Positions 53,207 through 62,421 of a DNA stretch of 64,000 bases are shown piece after piece. Where the stretch lies: assembly GCF_000407145.1 (NCBI RefSeq), contig NZ_KE136473.1, positions 435,827 to 499,826 on the forward strand, in the 5' to 3' direction. The DNA comes from Enterococcus caccae ATCC BAA-1240 (lineage in GTDB: Bacteria; Bacillota; Bacilli; Lactobacillales; Enterococcaceae). Both the position numbers and the translations under genes were made by a program. The notes under the pieces were generated by a model. That model was not told where the DNA came from. It did not search any database and worked only from the letters and a program-made list of their open reading frames with translations. How positions within the stretch are numbered: the first letter of the stretch is position 1; each line of letters opens with the position of its first letter.

Positions 53207-54508
53207 ATGAGTTATCAAAAACCAAAAGGAACCAATGACTTATTGCCAGGAACTTCAGAAAAGTGGCAATTTGTTGAAGAAACAGCTCGTTTGATTTTTC
53301 GCGATTACCAATATGAAGAAATCCGCACGCCGATTTTTGAACATTATGAAGTCATTTCTCGTAGTGTCGGGGATACGACCGATATCGTTTCAAAAGAAAT
53401 GTATGATTTTTACGATAAAGGAGATCGTCACGTAACACTTCGTCCAGAAGGAACAGCACCGATCGTTCGTTCGTTTGTTGAAAACAAATTGTTTGGACCT
53501 GAATTTGCAAAACCATATAAAACATATTATATGGGACCGATGTTTCGTTATGAACGTCCTCAAGCTGGACGTTTAAGACAATTTCACCAAATTGGAGCCG
53601 AAGCTTTTGGCAGTGTAAATCCAGCTGTGGATGTTGAAAGCATGGCAATGGCTCTAGACTTTTTCAAACAATTGGGAATCAATCAAATTCGATTAGTGAT
53701 CAATTCTTTAGGAGATAAAGCAACCAGATCGGCTTATCGTCAAGCTTTGATCGATTATTTAGAACCGAGATCAGCTGAACTAAGTGAAGATTCAAAACGA
53801 CGTTTGCATGAAAATCCTTTACGAGTTTTAGATAGTAAAGATAAAAAAGATCAAGCAATCGTAGCTGATGCACCATCGATTTTAGATTACTTAAGTGCTG
53901 AGTCAAAAGAGCACTTTGAAACAGTTCAAACAATGCTGAATGAATTGAATATTCCATTTGAAGTGGATAGCAATATGGTTCGTGGGCTAGATTATTATAC
54001 GAACACGATTTTTGAAGTCATGAGTGAAGCACCAGGAATGGGCGCTCAAGCGACGATTTGTGCGGGTGGACGCTATGATGGTTTAGTCGAAGAATTGGGC
54101 GGCCCTGCGACTCCTGGTTTTGGTTTTGCAATGGGAATCGAACGTGTCTTGATTACGATGGAGGCAGAAGGTGTTGTCGTTCCAGTCATCAATGAAATCG
54201 ATGCTTATGTGGTTGGTATTGGGGAACAAACGAATATTGCGTCCCTAAAACTTGTTCAAGCAATCCGTAACTTTGGTTTTTCAGCAGACCGTGATTTTAT
54301 GGATCGCAAAGCAAAAGCACAATTTAAAACAGCGGCCAAGCTCAATGCGAAACTTGCCTTGACTTTAGGAGAAACGGAACTAGCAGAAGGCGTTGTAAAT
54401 GTAAAATCAATGGCAAGTCGTAAAGAAAAAGCATTTCCACTCTCAGACATTTATGAACGATTTGACGAAGTCTATGATGAAATGATGATTGTGATGTTTG
54501 ATGAATAA
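53207..54508 (+). CDS. hisS: Histidyl-tRNA synthetase
   Basis: HisS charges tRNA-His. It is a 433-residue class II synthetase: motif 2 [19 protein letters not shown] (near 107), motif His[13 protein letters not shown] (near 258), motif 3 [10 protein letters not shown], and a C-terminal anticodon domain. ATG 53207 has AGGAGA eight bases upstream and is preferred to 53198. It is the first gene of hisS-aspS, about 900 nt after the T-box terminator. Confidence 0.97.
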   Translation: MSYQKPKGTNDLLPGTSEKWQFVEETARLIFRDYQYEEIRTPIFEHYEVISRSVGDTTDIVSKEMYDFYDKGDRHVTLRPEGTAPIVRSFVENKLFGPEFAKPYKTYYMGPMFRYERPQAGRLRQFHQIGAEAFGSVNPAVDVESMAMALDFFKQLGINQIRLVINSLGDKATRSAYRQALIDYLEPRSAELSEDSKRRLHENPLRVLDSKDKKDQAIVADAPSILDYLSAESKEHFETVQTMLNELNIPFEVDSNMVRGLDYYTNTIFEVMSEAPGMGAQATICAGGRYDGLVEELGGPATPGFGFAMGIERVLITMEAEGVVVPVINEIDAYVVGIGEQTNIASLKLVQAIRNFGFSADRDFMDRKAKAQFKTAAKLNAKLALTLGETELAEGVVNVKSMASRKEKAFPLSDIYERFDEVYDEMMIVMFDE

Positions 54509-54538
54509 ATAGTAAAAAATGAAGAGGAGCAAAGACTA

Positions 54539-56308
54539 ATGACAAAAAGAACAGTATACTGCGGGGAAGTCTCAGCAGATTTAGTAGGTCAGGTAATCAC
54601 ATTAAAAGGATGGGTCCAAAAACGTCGTGATTTAGGCGGAGTTATTTTTATCGACTTACGTGACCGTGAAGGAATCGCACAAGTTGTGTTCAACCCGGCA
54701 CATTCAAAAGAAGCGTGGGAAATTGCGGATAAATGCCGTAGTGAGTATGTGATTGAAATTACTGGAGAGTTGACTTATCGTGATAAAGAAGCCATCAATC
54801 CTAAAATGAAAACTGGTGAATTTGAAGTGATGGCAACAGCTATCACAATTTTGAATACAGCGAAAACACCACCGTTTTTAATCGAAGATGAAAATAATGT
54901 CGGCGATGAAATTCGTATGAAATATCGTTATTTAGATTTACGTCGTCCGCAAATGACAGCAAATCTAAAATTACGTCACGAAATCACAAAATCGATTCGT
55001 CACTATTTAGATGACACTGATTTTATCGATATCGAAACACCTTATTTTGGTAAATCAACACCAGAAGGCGCTCGTGACTATTTAGTTCCTTCACGTGTGC
55101 ATGCAGGACACTTTTACGCATTACCGCAATCACCGCAAATTTTCAAACAGTTATTGATGAACGCTGGTTTTGATCGTTATTACCAAATCGTTCGCTGTTT
55201 CCGTGACGAAGATTTACGTGGCGATCGTCAGCCAGAATTTACTCAAGTGGATTTAGAAACAACCTTCTTATCACCTGAAGAAATCCAAACAATGACTGAA
55301 GAAATGTTAGCGAAAGTGATGCGTGAAACAAAAGGTATTGAAGTAACACTGCCATTCCCACGTATTAGCTATGACGAAGCAATGGCTCGTTACGGTAGTG
55401 ATAAGCCAGATACTCGCTTTGATATGGAATTGATCGATATCGCTGATGTAGTAAAAGATGTTGATTTCAAAGTTTTCCAAATGGCTCTAGAAAATGGCGG
55501 ACATGTGAAAGCTCTGAATGCTAAAGGTGCTGCAGATAAATATTCAAGAAAAGATATGGATAACTTAGGTACTTATGTAAGCCAATTTGGTGCCAAAGGA
55601 TTAGCTTGGTTAAAAGTGGAAGAAGATGGTCTAAAAGGCCCAATCGCAAAATTTTTAACAGAGGTTTCTGACGAATTGATCAAAGCAACGAATGCTGAGG
55701 TCGGTGACATTTTAATGTTTGGTGCAGATAAACCAGAAATCGTTGCCGCAGCATTAGGTGCCGTGCGTTCTCGTTTAGGGAAAGAATTAGGCTTGATCGA
55801 CGAGTCTAAATTCAACTTCTTGTGGGTCGTTGACTGGCCATTGTTTGAATATGATGAAGAAGCAGGTCGTTATGTTTCTGCTCACCATCCATTCACGCAA
55901 CCTAAAGAATCTGATATTGAATTACTTTCAACAGACCCAGCGAAAGTTTATGCTGAAGCATACGATATCGTTTTAAATGGTTATGAATTAGGTGGCGGTT
56001 CATTGCGTATCCATAAACGTGAGTTACAAGAAAAAATGTTCGAAACATTAGGGTTCACTAAAGAATCAGCGCAAGAACAATTTGGTTTCTTATTAGATGC
56101 TTTAGATTATGGTTTCCCTCCACATGGCGGAATTGCGTTAGGTTTAGACCGTTTAGTAATGTTGTTAGCTGGGGAAAATAATATTCGTGAAGTAATTGCT
56201 TTCCCTAAAAACGGAAAAGCAGCAGATCCAATGACAAGTGCACCAAGTGTGGTTTCACCATTACAATTATTTGAATTGAATATCGACGTAACAGCGATAG
56301 ATGAATAA
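54539..56308 (+). CDS. aspS: Aspartyl-tRNA synthetase
   Basis: AspS charges tRNA-Asp. The 589-residue bacterial-type enzyme has the N-terminal OB-fold ([22 protein letters not shown]), class II motif 2 [16 protein letters not shown], the bacterial GAD insertion (about 300-420) and motif 3 [18 protein letters not shown] precedes the ATG, 30 bp after hisS. Both genes depend on the same long T-box leader. Confidence 0.97.
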   Translation: MTKRTVYCGEVSADLVGQVITLKGWVQKRRDLGGVIFIDLRDREGIAQVVFNPAHSKEAWEIADKCRSEYVIEITGELTYRDKEAINPKMKTGEFEVMATAITILNTAKTPPFLIEDENNVGDEIRMKYRYLDLRRPQMTANLKLRHEITKSIRHYLDDTDFIDIETPYFGKSTPEGARDYLVPSRVHAGHFYALPQSPQIFKQLLMNAGFDRYYQIVRCFRDEDLRGDRQPEFTQVDLETTFLSPEEIQTMTEEMLAKVMRETKGIEVTLPFPRISYDEAMARYGSDKPDTRFDMELIDIADVVKDVDFKVFQMALENGGHVKALNAKGAADKYSRKDMDNLGTYVSQFGAKGLAWLKVEEDGLKGPIAKFLTEVSDELIKATNAEVGDILMFGADKPEIVAAALGAVRSRLGKELGLIDESKFNFLWVVDWPLFEYDEEAGRYVSAHHPFTQPKESDIELLSTDPAKVYAEAYDIVLNGYELGGGSLRIHKRELQEKMFETLGFTKESAQEQFGFLLDALDYGFPPHGGIALGLDRLVMLLAGENNIREVIAFPKNGKAADPMTSAPSVVSPLQLFELNIDVTAIDE

Positions 56309-56325
56309 ATGTTGACATAGTTAGA

Positions 56326-56511
56326 TAATAGGGTGTGGGACAAAAGTAAAAAATACTTTTGTTTCACACCCTAAATGCGAATAAACGGTGAGATCAGAAG
56401 CAATCTTATCGGAAATAAGTTGAAATTGCTGTAAAACACAACGAGGAATGAGTTGATGTTGCACAGTACCTACTTGGTTCTCGGGATTAAACACTTCTGT
56501 CCATCCTCTTT
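56326..56511 (+). repeat. Dispersed intergenic repeat, centrally deleted copy (also terminator of aspS)
   Basis: The hairpin AGGGTGTGGGACAAAAGTA (56330) / TACTTTTGTTTCACACCCT is followed by AACGGTGAGATCAGAAG, ATCGGAAATAAG, TGTAAAACACAACGAGG, ACAGTACCTACTTGG and then directly TCTCGGGATTAAACACTTC and TGTCC. Compared with the 47.6-kb copy about 120 bp of the centre are missing. It lies 20 bp after aspS. Confidence 0.75.
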
Positions 56512-56592
56512 TTCCTATCTCACAAGCACAAAATAGCCCTTTCAATAAAAGAATAGTTCCTCTATACTTAAACTAGGAGATTGGTTAAAGGA

Positions 56593-57516
56593 GTGAGTAA
56601 ACTGAAAAATAAACAACATGCACTTTTTTTGATTATTGTTGTCGTATTAACGGTTTTTTCGGGATTGTCTTTATATATATTCAGACCTACAAGTATTGAA
56701 ACGTATAATAAGGAAATCAAAGGGATACAAGAAGCAGAGCAAAGCGATCGAGAAGAACAAAAACAACCACCCAAAATCACGGTCGAGAATAAAATAGATG
56801 TATTGGTCAAGGGCGAAACATTATATGTTACCTATGATTCAGGTGAGAATTGGGTGAAAGTTCCTGAAAGCTTAGAAAAGATTCAATTTGGCGAATACAC
56901 GCCTTCTTATGATAATGACTTGATGGAGAAAAGCTATTATTTAACAAAAGAAAATACTTCATTTCTATATGAAAATCTAGGATTAAAGCTCCTGCAAACG
57001 CTGGATCAAGGAAAAACGTGGCAAAAATATGAAATTTCTCAAGAAAATGTAGGCATTCGTTTTAGAAAAATTGACTTTCTAAGCAAAGATTTTGGCTATG
57101 TGATTTACTCTGGTGGTCGAGTTGCTCGTCAAGAAGGAACGATAGCATATTTGACACACGATGGTGGGAAAACTTGGGAGGAAACGGCAAGTACCAATCA
57201 AACATCATTGGTTCAAGATGGTGGTTTTGTTGATGAAAATATAGGCTTTTTGTCTTTCGGAGCAGCACCTAATCTACAAGTCACAAAAGATGGTGGGGTT
57301 AGCTGGCAAGCTGCGACGATTCAGGTGCCGGAAGAGTATAAAGCTATTTTTTTAGTGGCTGAAATGCCATCTAAAACTGGGGACCAACTAGAACTTTTAC
57401 TGAATCAAGGAGAAGTTGGGGACTACAGAGGTGGCTTAGTAAAAGGAAAATTTATTTCAAAAGATAATGGTGAAAATTGGGTTTTTGATCGTGAGGTAGA
57501 GGCAGATGAGGAATAA
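56593..57516 (+). CDS. Exported protein with Asp-box (BNR-like) repeats
   Basis: The 307-residue protein has a single N-terminal hydrophobic helix (ALFLIIVVVLTVFSGLSLYIF) acting as a signal anchor, then an extracellular part with repeated Asp-box motifs S/T-x-D-x-G-x-T/S-W: DSGENW, DQGKTW, HDGGKTW, KDGGVSW, KDNGENW, at intervals of about 50 residues, as in sialidase and Ycf48-like beta-propellers. Start uncertain: TTG 56581, GTG 56593 or CTG 56602 (best spacing from AAAGGAG). It overlaps the next gene by 11 bp. The function is unknown. Confidence 0.72.
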   Translation: MSKLKNKQHALFLIIVVVLTVFSGLSLYIFRPTSIETYNKEIKGIQEAEQSDREEQKQPPKITVENKIDVLVKGETLYVTYDSGENWVKVPESLEKIQFGEYTPSYDNDLMEKSYYLTKENTSFLYENLGLKLLQTLDQGKTWQKYEISQENVGIRFRKIDFLSKDFGYVIYSGGRVARQEGTIAYLTHDGGKTWEETASTNQTSLVQDGGFVDENIGFLSFGAAPNLQVTKDGGVSWQAATIQVPEEYKAIFLVAEMPSKTGDQLELLLNQGEVGDYRGGLVKGKFISKDNGENWVFDREVEADEE

Positions 57517-58366
57517 GAAAACGATAAAAAAAGTTAGTGGGATCATATTTTTGATTTTGATGATTCTATGTCTGCTGTTTTTAGGTGGATTTATGGTTAT
57601 TTCTTCTAAAGGATTTGATTTAATTAGTGATTGGCTTCTTTTCGTTGCAATAATAGGTAGTTTCTTGTTTTTAGGCTTGACTGTCCTATGTTTGATTGAT
57701 CTGGATAAGAAAAGAAAAATTCAGATAATTTGGATTGAGATCGGCGTGATCATCGTGGTAAGCATTTTGTTTGGTTTGGTAAAGCCAAAAGAAAAAACAA
57801 TTATGAGTCTTTCACCAGATGCAAAACAGGTTTTTTTAGTGAAGGAAACAAGTAACGACCATGCCTTGTACTATTTCAATAATTATTATCTGATAGTTGC
57901 ACGCTTAAAAGAAAAATTACCAGTTGGGGAGATCACTGACTATCAACTAACTTGGCTAACGAATGAAACCTGTGTTTTGGTGTATCGTTCAAAAGACCAA
58001 GCATTACATCAATATATTGGAACATATGGTGGTCGAAAAATAGCCTATTCATATGTTTTATCAAATTTGACAGGTTCTTGGGTATCAAAAGATGGAAAGA
58101 CCAGTCTAACATCTAGTGGGGCAACAGGAGTTGTGATCAAAGCGGACGGGGAAGTAGAAGAATATCCATTCGAGCAAGCCAAGCAATTTGGCACTACTGC
58201 CTTAGCTTTAAACGATGATAAAAATGCTAAATGGTCGATTAGTTTAAACTCAGAAAATGAGTATAACGATCAAGGAGAACTAGTTAAGAATGCTCAGACA
58301 AAAATCATTCTATTAAAAGCTGGGCTTGAGGATCCACAAAAAATAGAGTTGTATTTTCAACAATAA
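57506..58366 (+). CDS. Membrane protein of unknown function, partner of the Asp-box gene
   Basis: 286 residues with three N-terminal membrane helices (about residues 8-32, 40-62, 72-92) and an extracellular or cytoplasmic C-terminal domain (about 190 residues) without a recognised motif. The ATG overlaps the end of the preceding gene by 11 bp, so the two are translationally coupled and probably act together at the membrane. A strong terminator follows. Confidence 0.7.
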   Translation: MRNKKTIKKVSGIIFLILMILCLLFLGGFMVISSKGFDLISDWLLFVAIIGSFLFLGLTVLCLIDLDKKRKIQIIWIEIGVIIVVSILFGLVKPKEKTIMSLSPDAKQVFLVKETSNDHALYYFNNYYLIVARLKEKLPVGEITDYQLTWLTNETCVLVYRSKDQALHQYIGTYGGRKIAYSYVLSNLTGSWVSKDGKTSLTSSGATGVVIKADGEVEEYPFEQAKQFGTTALALNDDKNAKWSISLNSENEYNDQGELVKNAQTKIILLKAGLEDPQKIELYFQQ

Positions 58367-58369
58367 AAT

Positions 58370-58418
58370 GAAAAAATGGGGATACTGTCGCTAGACAGTA
58401 CCCCCATTTTTTTTTGGT
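58370..58418. terminator. Bidirectional terminator
   Basis: AAAAAATGGGGATACTGTC pairs with GACAGTACCCCCATTTTTT around GCTA, with T tracts on both sides, between the convergent membrane-protein gene and bglK-like gene. Confidence 0.93.
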
Positions 58419-58427
58419 TTATTCCAG

Positions 58428-59327
58428 TTAATGGTCATACCTTTGTACAAAATTAAAATAAGCACCAATCAAATTTGCATCATTTCCTAACGAACTTAAA
58501 ACCACAGAAGGCGAGATGATTTTAGTAAGGGGACTCATAGCAAGACCATCCAGAATTTTTTGTAAATCTTGTTTTAAATAATCTAGTAAAATAGGTTGAC
58601 TGCTGATACCGCCACCGATAACAATTTGTTCTGGATCTAGAATCGTTTGAAGATTCCAGATCTGAATGGCTAAAGAATCGCAATAGTCATGTAAAATACG
58701 ATCTGCAACCTGATTCCCTGCTTTTACAGCTTCAAAAAAAAGTTCACCGCTCACTTCACCTGTTTTTTTATTGATTGATTTAGCAAACGGTTTTAATAAG
58801 CTATAAACACTATTTTTTACAGCGAAAAAATCCGTCATCGTCATGGATGAATTTGTTTGGACTAATGATAATTCACCAGCAGATTGATGCGCTCCTCTAA
58901 CTATTTGACCATTGATAAGTAAACCACCGCCAACACCAGTACCGAGTACAATCATAATAGCGTTGTTTACACCTTGTAGCTGACCTAACCTCATTTCGCC
59001 AATAATAGCGCATCTCGCATCATTTTCTACCGCAACAGGACAATGAAAGATAGACTTGTAAAATTCAAGTATATCCAGTTGTCTGATAAACTCAAGTGAA
59101 CCGCCATGGATAGCAAAACCGGTATCCGCATTGATGATTCCAGGCATGGAAATAGAAACCCCATCAATAGGTTCTACTAATTCATTGAGTATCTGTTTTA
59201 AACATTTTTCAAAAGCATCACTTGTTTTAGGTGTTACTTGCTTTTGAACATGTTCTAGTTTTCCGCTAGTCATCAATCCATATTTAATAAATGTACCGCC
59301 TATATCTAAAACGAGAATTTTTTTCAT
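58428..59327 (-). CDS. ROK-family sugar kinase, probable beta-glucoside kinase
   Basis: The 299-residue protein has ATP-binding DIGGTFIKYG at residue 7 and GTGVGGGLLINGQIVRGAHQSAGELS near 130. It lacks the CXCGXXGCXE zinc motif of most ROK kinases and instead resembles the BglK beta-glucoside kinases (GGGISSQP, LIGAYFNF C-terminal segments). It would phosphorylate disaccharides such as cellobiose that enter unphosphorylated, feeding the phospho-beta-glucosidase 3 kb away. AGG precedes the ATG; it is divergent from the RpiR gene. Confidence 0.78.
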   Translation of the reverse strand: MKKILVLDIGGTFIKYGLMTSGKLEHVQKQVTPKTSDAFEKCLKQILNELVEPIDGVSISMPGIINADTGFAIHGGSLEFIRQLDILEFYKSIFHCPVAVENDARCAIIGEMRLGQLQGVNNAIMIVLGTGVGGGLLINGQIVRGAHQSAGELSLVQTNSSMTMTDFFAVKNSVYSLLKPFAKSINKKTGEVSGELFFEAVKAGNQVADRILHDYCDSLAIQIWNLQTILDPEQIVIGGGISSQPILLDYLKQDLQKILDGLAMSPLTKIISPSVVLSSLGNDANLIGAYFNFVQRYDH

Positions 59328-59439
59328 TTGATTCTACCTCCAAAATGTTTGAATGTACATAGTGAATTCGGTTACTTTACTTATACTAATGGCTCTATTA
59401 TAATGGACACATAAATTTTAACATAAGTAGGTTAAGCTA

Positions 59440-60174
59440 ATGCTAGAAAAAATATCTTCAGTCAAACAGTTTTCTGATGCTGATGAAGTGCTGCAAAATT
59501 ATATTTTTAGAAATCTAGAAACTGTTTTTACACTTTCTGCTCGAGAAATTGCTGTTCAAATTCCATGTTCTCCTTCAACTGTGACACGCTTTGTAAGAAA
59601 ATGTGGTTTTGATTCTTATCACGATTTTCAGCGCTATGTCAAAAATGAAGTGAGTCAACTCGCTGGTAAGGGGATGACCGATACGATTTCACTTGAGCAA
59701 ATCTTTGTGAATCAAGTGTTTGCTGAAGATGTACTTGAGCAGGTAGAAACAGTGAGTAGTTTACTAAAACAAGCAAGTTTTATTTACTGCGTAGGTATGG
59801 GTTCATCTGGAATTATGGCTAATTACGCAGCTCGAAAGTTTAACACAATTGGTTTTAAAGCGATGTATTCGAATGAACCATACGCACCGTTTCTTTCTAC
59901 TCAAATGAAAGAGGACAATAGTATCATGATCATTTTCTCTAGTTCAGGTGAAACGACAGAAATTATTGAGATGGTTCAACTTTTAAAATCTAGCAGCAAC
60001 CAAATTATCAGCATCACCAATACCCATGATAATACCTTAGCCAGACTGTCAACAATCAATATTCCATATTATATTGAGAATCAACGGTTGCCATATAATT
60101 TTGATTTATCCTCTCAGATACCAACAGTGGCTTTAATTGAATATTTGGTGGCTTTTTGTTTTAACAAGAAATAA
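59440..60174 (+). CDS. RpiR-family transcriptional regulator
   Basis: 244 residues: an N-terminal RpiR helix-turn-helix (about 1-75; SAREIAVQIPCSPSTVTRFVRKCGF) and a SIS sugar-phosphate isomerase-like domain (IYCVGMGSSGIMANYAARKF, IFSSSGETTEIIEMV). It likely senses a phosphosugar and controls the divergent kinase and perhaps the PTS and GH1 genes. The promoter has TATAAT at 59399-59404. Ribosome site is weak (TAGGTT). Confidence 0.88.
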   Translation: MLEKISSVKQFSDADEVLQNYIFRNLETVFTLSAREIAVQIPCSPSTVTRFVRKCGFDSYHDFQRYVKNEVSQLAGKGMTDTISLEQIFVNQVFAEDVLEQVETVSSLLKQASFIYCVGMGSSGIMANYAARKFNTIGFKAMYSNEPYAPFLSTQMKEDNSIMIIFSSSGETTEIIEMVQLLKSSSNQIISITNTHDNTLARLSTINIPYYIENQRLPYNFDLSSQIPTVALIEYLVAFCFNKK

Positions 60175-60264
60175 TAGTTCATCGTCCACTTAGCGGGTAA
60201 CGTTTATAATTTGTTTATATTTATCCTTTATACTAACTGTAAACGTAGTTAAAGGAGGAGCACT

Positions 60265-61056
60265 ATGACTAAAATGTTTTTCAAAAAGGTATCAGTTGTG
60301 TTATTTACTTTAATTATTTTTTCGGCGTGCCAACCTAAAACAGCTGATACAAAACAATCGGTAAAGGGGAGTACAAGTATGACAACTGAAAAAAGTAGTA
60401 CAAGTCAAACAAATGAATCAGGAACAGTTTCAACGAATAGTACACAACAAGTTAATCAAACCTTTCCAGCAGGAACACTGATTCAAGCTGTGACGGACAA
60501 TGATTTTGAAAAAGTAAAAACAATACTTCAAGATAAACATTATCCAATTGATGAAGTGAATGCTAAAGGCGAATCCCCACTACTCATATCAACACATGAA
60601 AACTTTATCGAAATCGCCAAACAACTGATTGATGCAGGTGCTGATATTAATCTACAAGATCACATTTCGGATAGTCCATATCTTTATGCTGGAGCCCAAG
60701 GAAAAACAGAAATTTTGGCTTATATGCTAGAAAAACAAGTACCAGATCAGCAAAAAGTGAATCGCTTTGGCGGTAACGCCTTGATTCCAGCTGCTGAAAA
60801 AGGCCATCTTGAAAATGTTAAACTGCTATTAAAAGATGGAAGAGTAGCTATCGATCATCAAAATAATTATGGCTATACCGCTTTGATTGAAGCAGTTGCA
60901 TTAAGAGATGGATCTGAAATCTATCAACAAATCGTCAAAGTTCTGTTAGAAGGCGGCGCAGATAAGACATTGAAAGACAATACTGGACGAACAGCTGAAG
61001 ATTATGCTAGAAGTTTAGGTTATTCTGAAATGTTGCATACACTTAACGCTTATTAA
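60265..61056 (+). CDS. Lipoprotein with ankyrin repeats
   Basis: The 263-residue precursor has a signal peptide and lipobox (VLFTLIIFSAC, cysteine near residue 23), a Ser/Thr-rich linker (about residues 30-75) and four or five ankyrin repeats (about 75-260; LIQAVTDNDFEKVK, SPLLISTHENFIEIAKQLIDAGADI, NALIPAAEKGHLENVKLLL, YTALIEAV). After cleavage it would be anchored to the outer face of the membrane. AAAGGAGG precedes the ATG. Enterococcal genomes carry a few such proteins; the partner is unknown. Confidence 0.82.
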   Translation: MTKMFFKKVSVVLFTLIIFSACQPKTADTKQSVKGSTSMTTEKSSTSQTNESGTVSTNSTQQVNQTFPAGTLIQAVTDNDFEKVKTILQDKHYPIDEVNAKGESPLLISTHENFIEIAKQLIDAGADINLQDHISDSPYLYAGAQGKTEILAYMLEKQVPDQQKVNRFGGNALIPAAEKGHLENVKLLLKDGRVAIDHQNNYGYTALIEAVALRDGSEIYQQIVKVLLEGGADKTLKDNTGRTAEDYARSLGYSEMLHTLNAY

Positions 61057-61062
61057 TAATGG

Positions 61063-61096
61063 CCAAACAGCAGAGGATTAAACCTCTGCTGTTTTT
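61063..61096. terminator. Bidirectional terminator overlapping the PTS gene end
   Basis: AACAGCAGAGG pairs with CCTCTGCTGTT around ATTAAA, with T runs on both sides. It spans the last codons of the minus-strand PTS gene and also ends the ankyrin lipoprotein gene. Confidence 0.85.
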
Positions 61097-62421
61097 GCGT
61101 TTTCTTGTTCTAACAGATACTCTTTTTTGTCAGCCATTTTAAAGAATGGATACCAAACAAGTACATTCACAATCAATAAAACAATAAAGATCAACAGGTA
61201 ATTAAATCCACCTTTTAAGGCCATCGCGATTGGTGCTGGTGTTGTCCAAGGCAGAGCAATCAATGGATTGTATTTAGAAAAATCTAAAACCGATAACATG
61301 CCCCAAGCAATGCCGCCCATTAATAAAGGAGAAGCGACCATTGGCACAAAGAAGAATGGGTTGAGCATCAGCGGCATACCGAAAATCAACGGTTCATTTA
61401 CGTTAAAGAGAACTGGCGGACCTGCTAATTTAAATAACGATTTATAGCGTTCAGATTTTGCAGTAAACATGGAAATCACTAAGCCGTAGGTACTTCCTTG
61501 ACCCCCAAAAGCATTTCCGCAAACATAAGAAACAACAGCCATCGCAAGATACGGTAGTTCTTGGTGTTGCTGATAGGCTGTCATATTTGCCAGCATGTTT
61601 GCGGTCATAACTGGCATTACGACACCATATACCATGTTTGGATGAATCCCGAAAAACCATAGCATATTTGCTAACGTAAAAATAAGAATGATAGCAATAG
61701 GAGAGCCAGTCAAGGATTGTAGTGGTGCTTGAATCAAGGTTGTAATAAAAGCAAAAATATTGTCAAATGGTGTAAATGAGAAAATTATTCTCACAATGAA
61801 AAAAACGGCTAAAATAACACCAGATAAAATGGCAGGACTTAATGATTCAGAAACATTTGAAGGAACTGTATCAGGCATTTTGATCGTTAGATTTTTTCTG
61901 ATCAAAAATCCATATAAAACAGCGGTAAAATAGCCAACGATGATTGCAACAAATAAACCAGTACCACCTGTATATTGACTTGCAAAAGCTTCCACATTAT
62001 TGCTTGCTGTGACAACCGTTTGAGCAGGAAACTCTGTAACGCTTTTTTCCAATGTATAGGTTTGAATCATTTGTGGCATTAAGATGAAAAATGAACCAAT
62101 TGCTAAAAGTCCAGCTGGCAGTGGATCGTGTCCTTCTTTTTTAGAATAAATATAAGCAAAGTTAAATGTTACATAAACTGAAAGTAAGTTGATCGTAGCA
62201 CCCAAAGCTGCATTGAAGTGTGCGGTCATACCAGTTTTAGCTAAAAATTCGATCCATTGAGGAATCGGAAAGTTCCCAACGATCATGAGCAAAGCGACAC
62301 CTAACGTAATCGGTGTTGTCCGCATAAATGCTTCGGCCAATGCACTGAAAAATTTACTATTATTCATTTTTTGAGCAACCGGACCAATAAATTTATTCAG
62401 AAATTTTTCTAAAGCTTCCAT
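61078..62421 (-). CDS. PTS EIIC, lactose/cellobiose family
   Basis: This is the membrane permease domain of a cellobiose-type PTS, 447 residues with eight to ten helices: NKFIGPVAQKMNNSKFFSALAEAFMRTTPITLG at the N-terminus, FNVNEPLIFGMPLMLNPFFFVP (substrate site signature) near 340, and TTPAPI near 395. EIIA and EIIB (celA/B type) are not in the window and would be supplied from elsewhere. Its ATG overlaps the bgl gene stop by one base (TAATG), so the two are one operon. Confidence 0.93.
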   Translation of the reverse strand: MEALEKFLNKFIGPVAQKMNNSKFFSALAEAFMRTTPITLGVALLMIVGNFPIPQWIEFLAKTGMTAHFNAALGATINLLSVYVTFNFAYIYSKKEGHDPLPAGLLAIGSFFILMPQMIQTYTLEKSVTEFPAQTVVTASNNVEAFASQYTGGTGLFVAIIVGYFTAVLYGFLIRKNLTIKMPDTVPSNVSESLSPAILSGVILAVFFIVRIIFSFTPFDNIFAFITTLIQAPLQSLTGSPIAIILIFTLANMLWFFGIHPNMVYGVVMPVMTANMLANMTAYQQHQELPYLAMAVVSYVCGNAFGGQGSTYGLVISMFTAKSERYKSLFKLAGPPVLFNVNEPLIFGMPLMLNPFFFVPMVASPLLMGGIAWGMLSVLDFSKYNPLIALPWTTPAPIAMALKGGFNYLLIFIVLLIVNVLVWYPFFKMADKKEYLLEQENAKTAEV

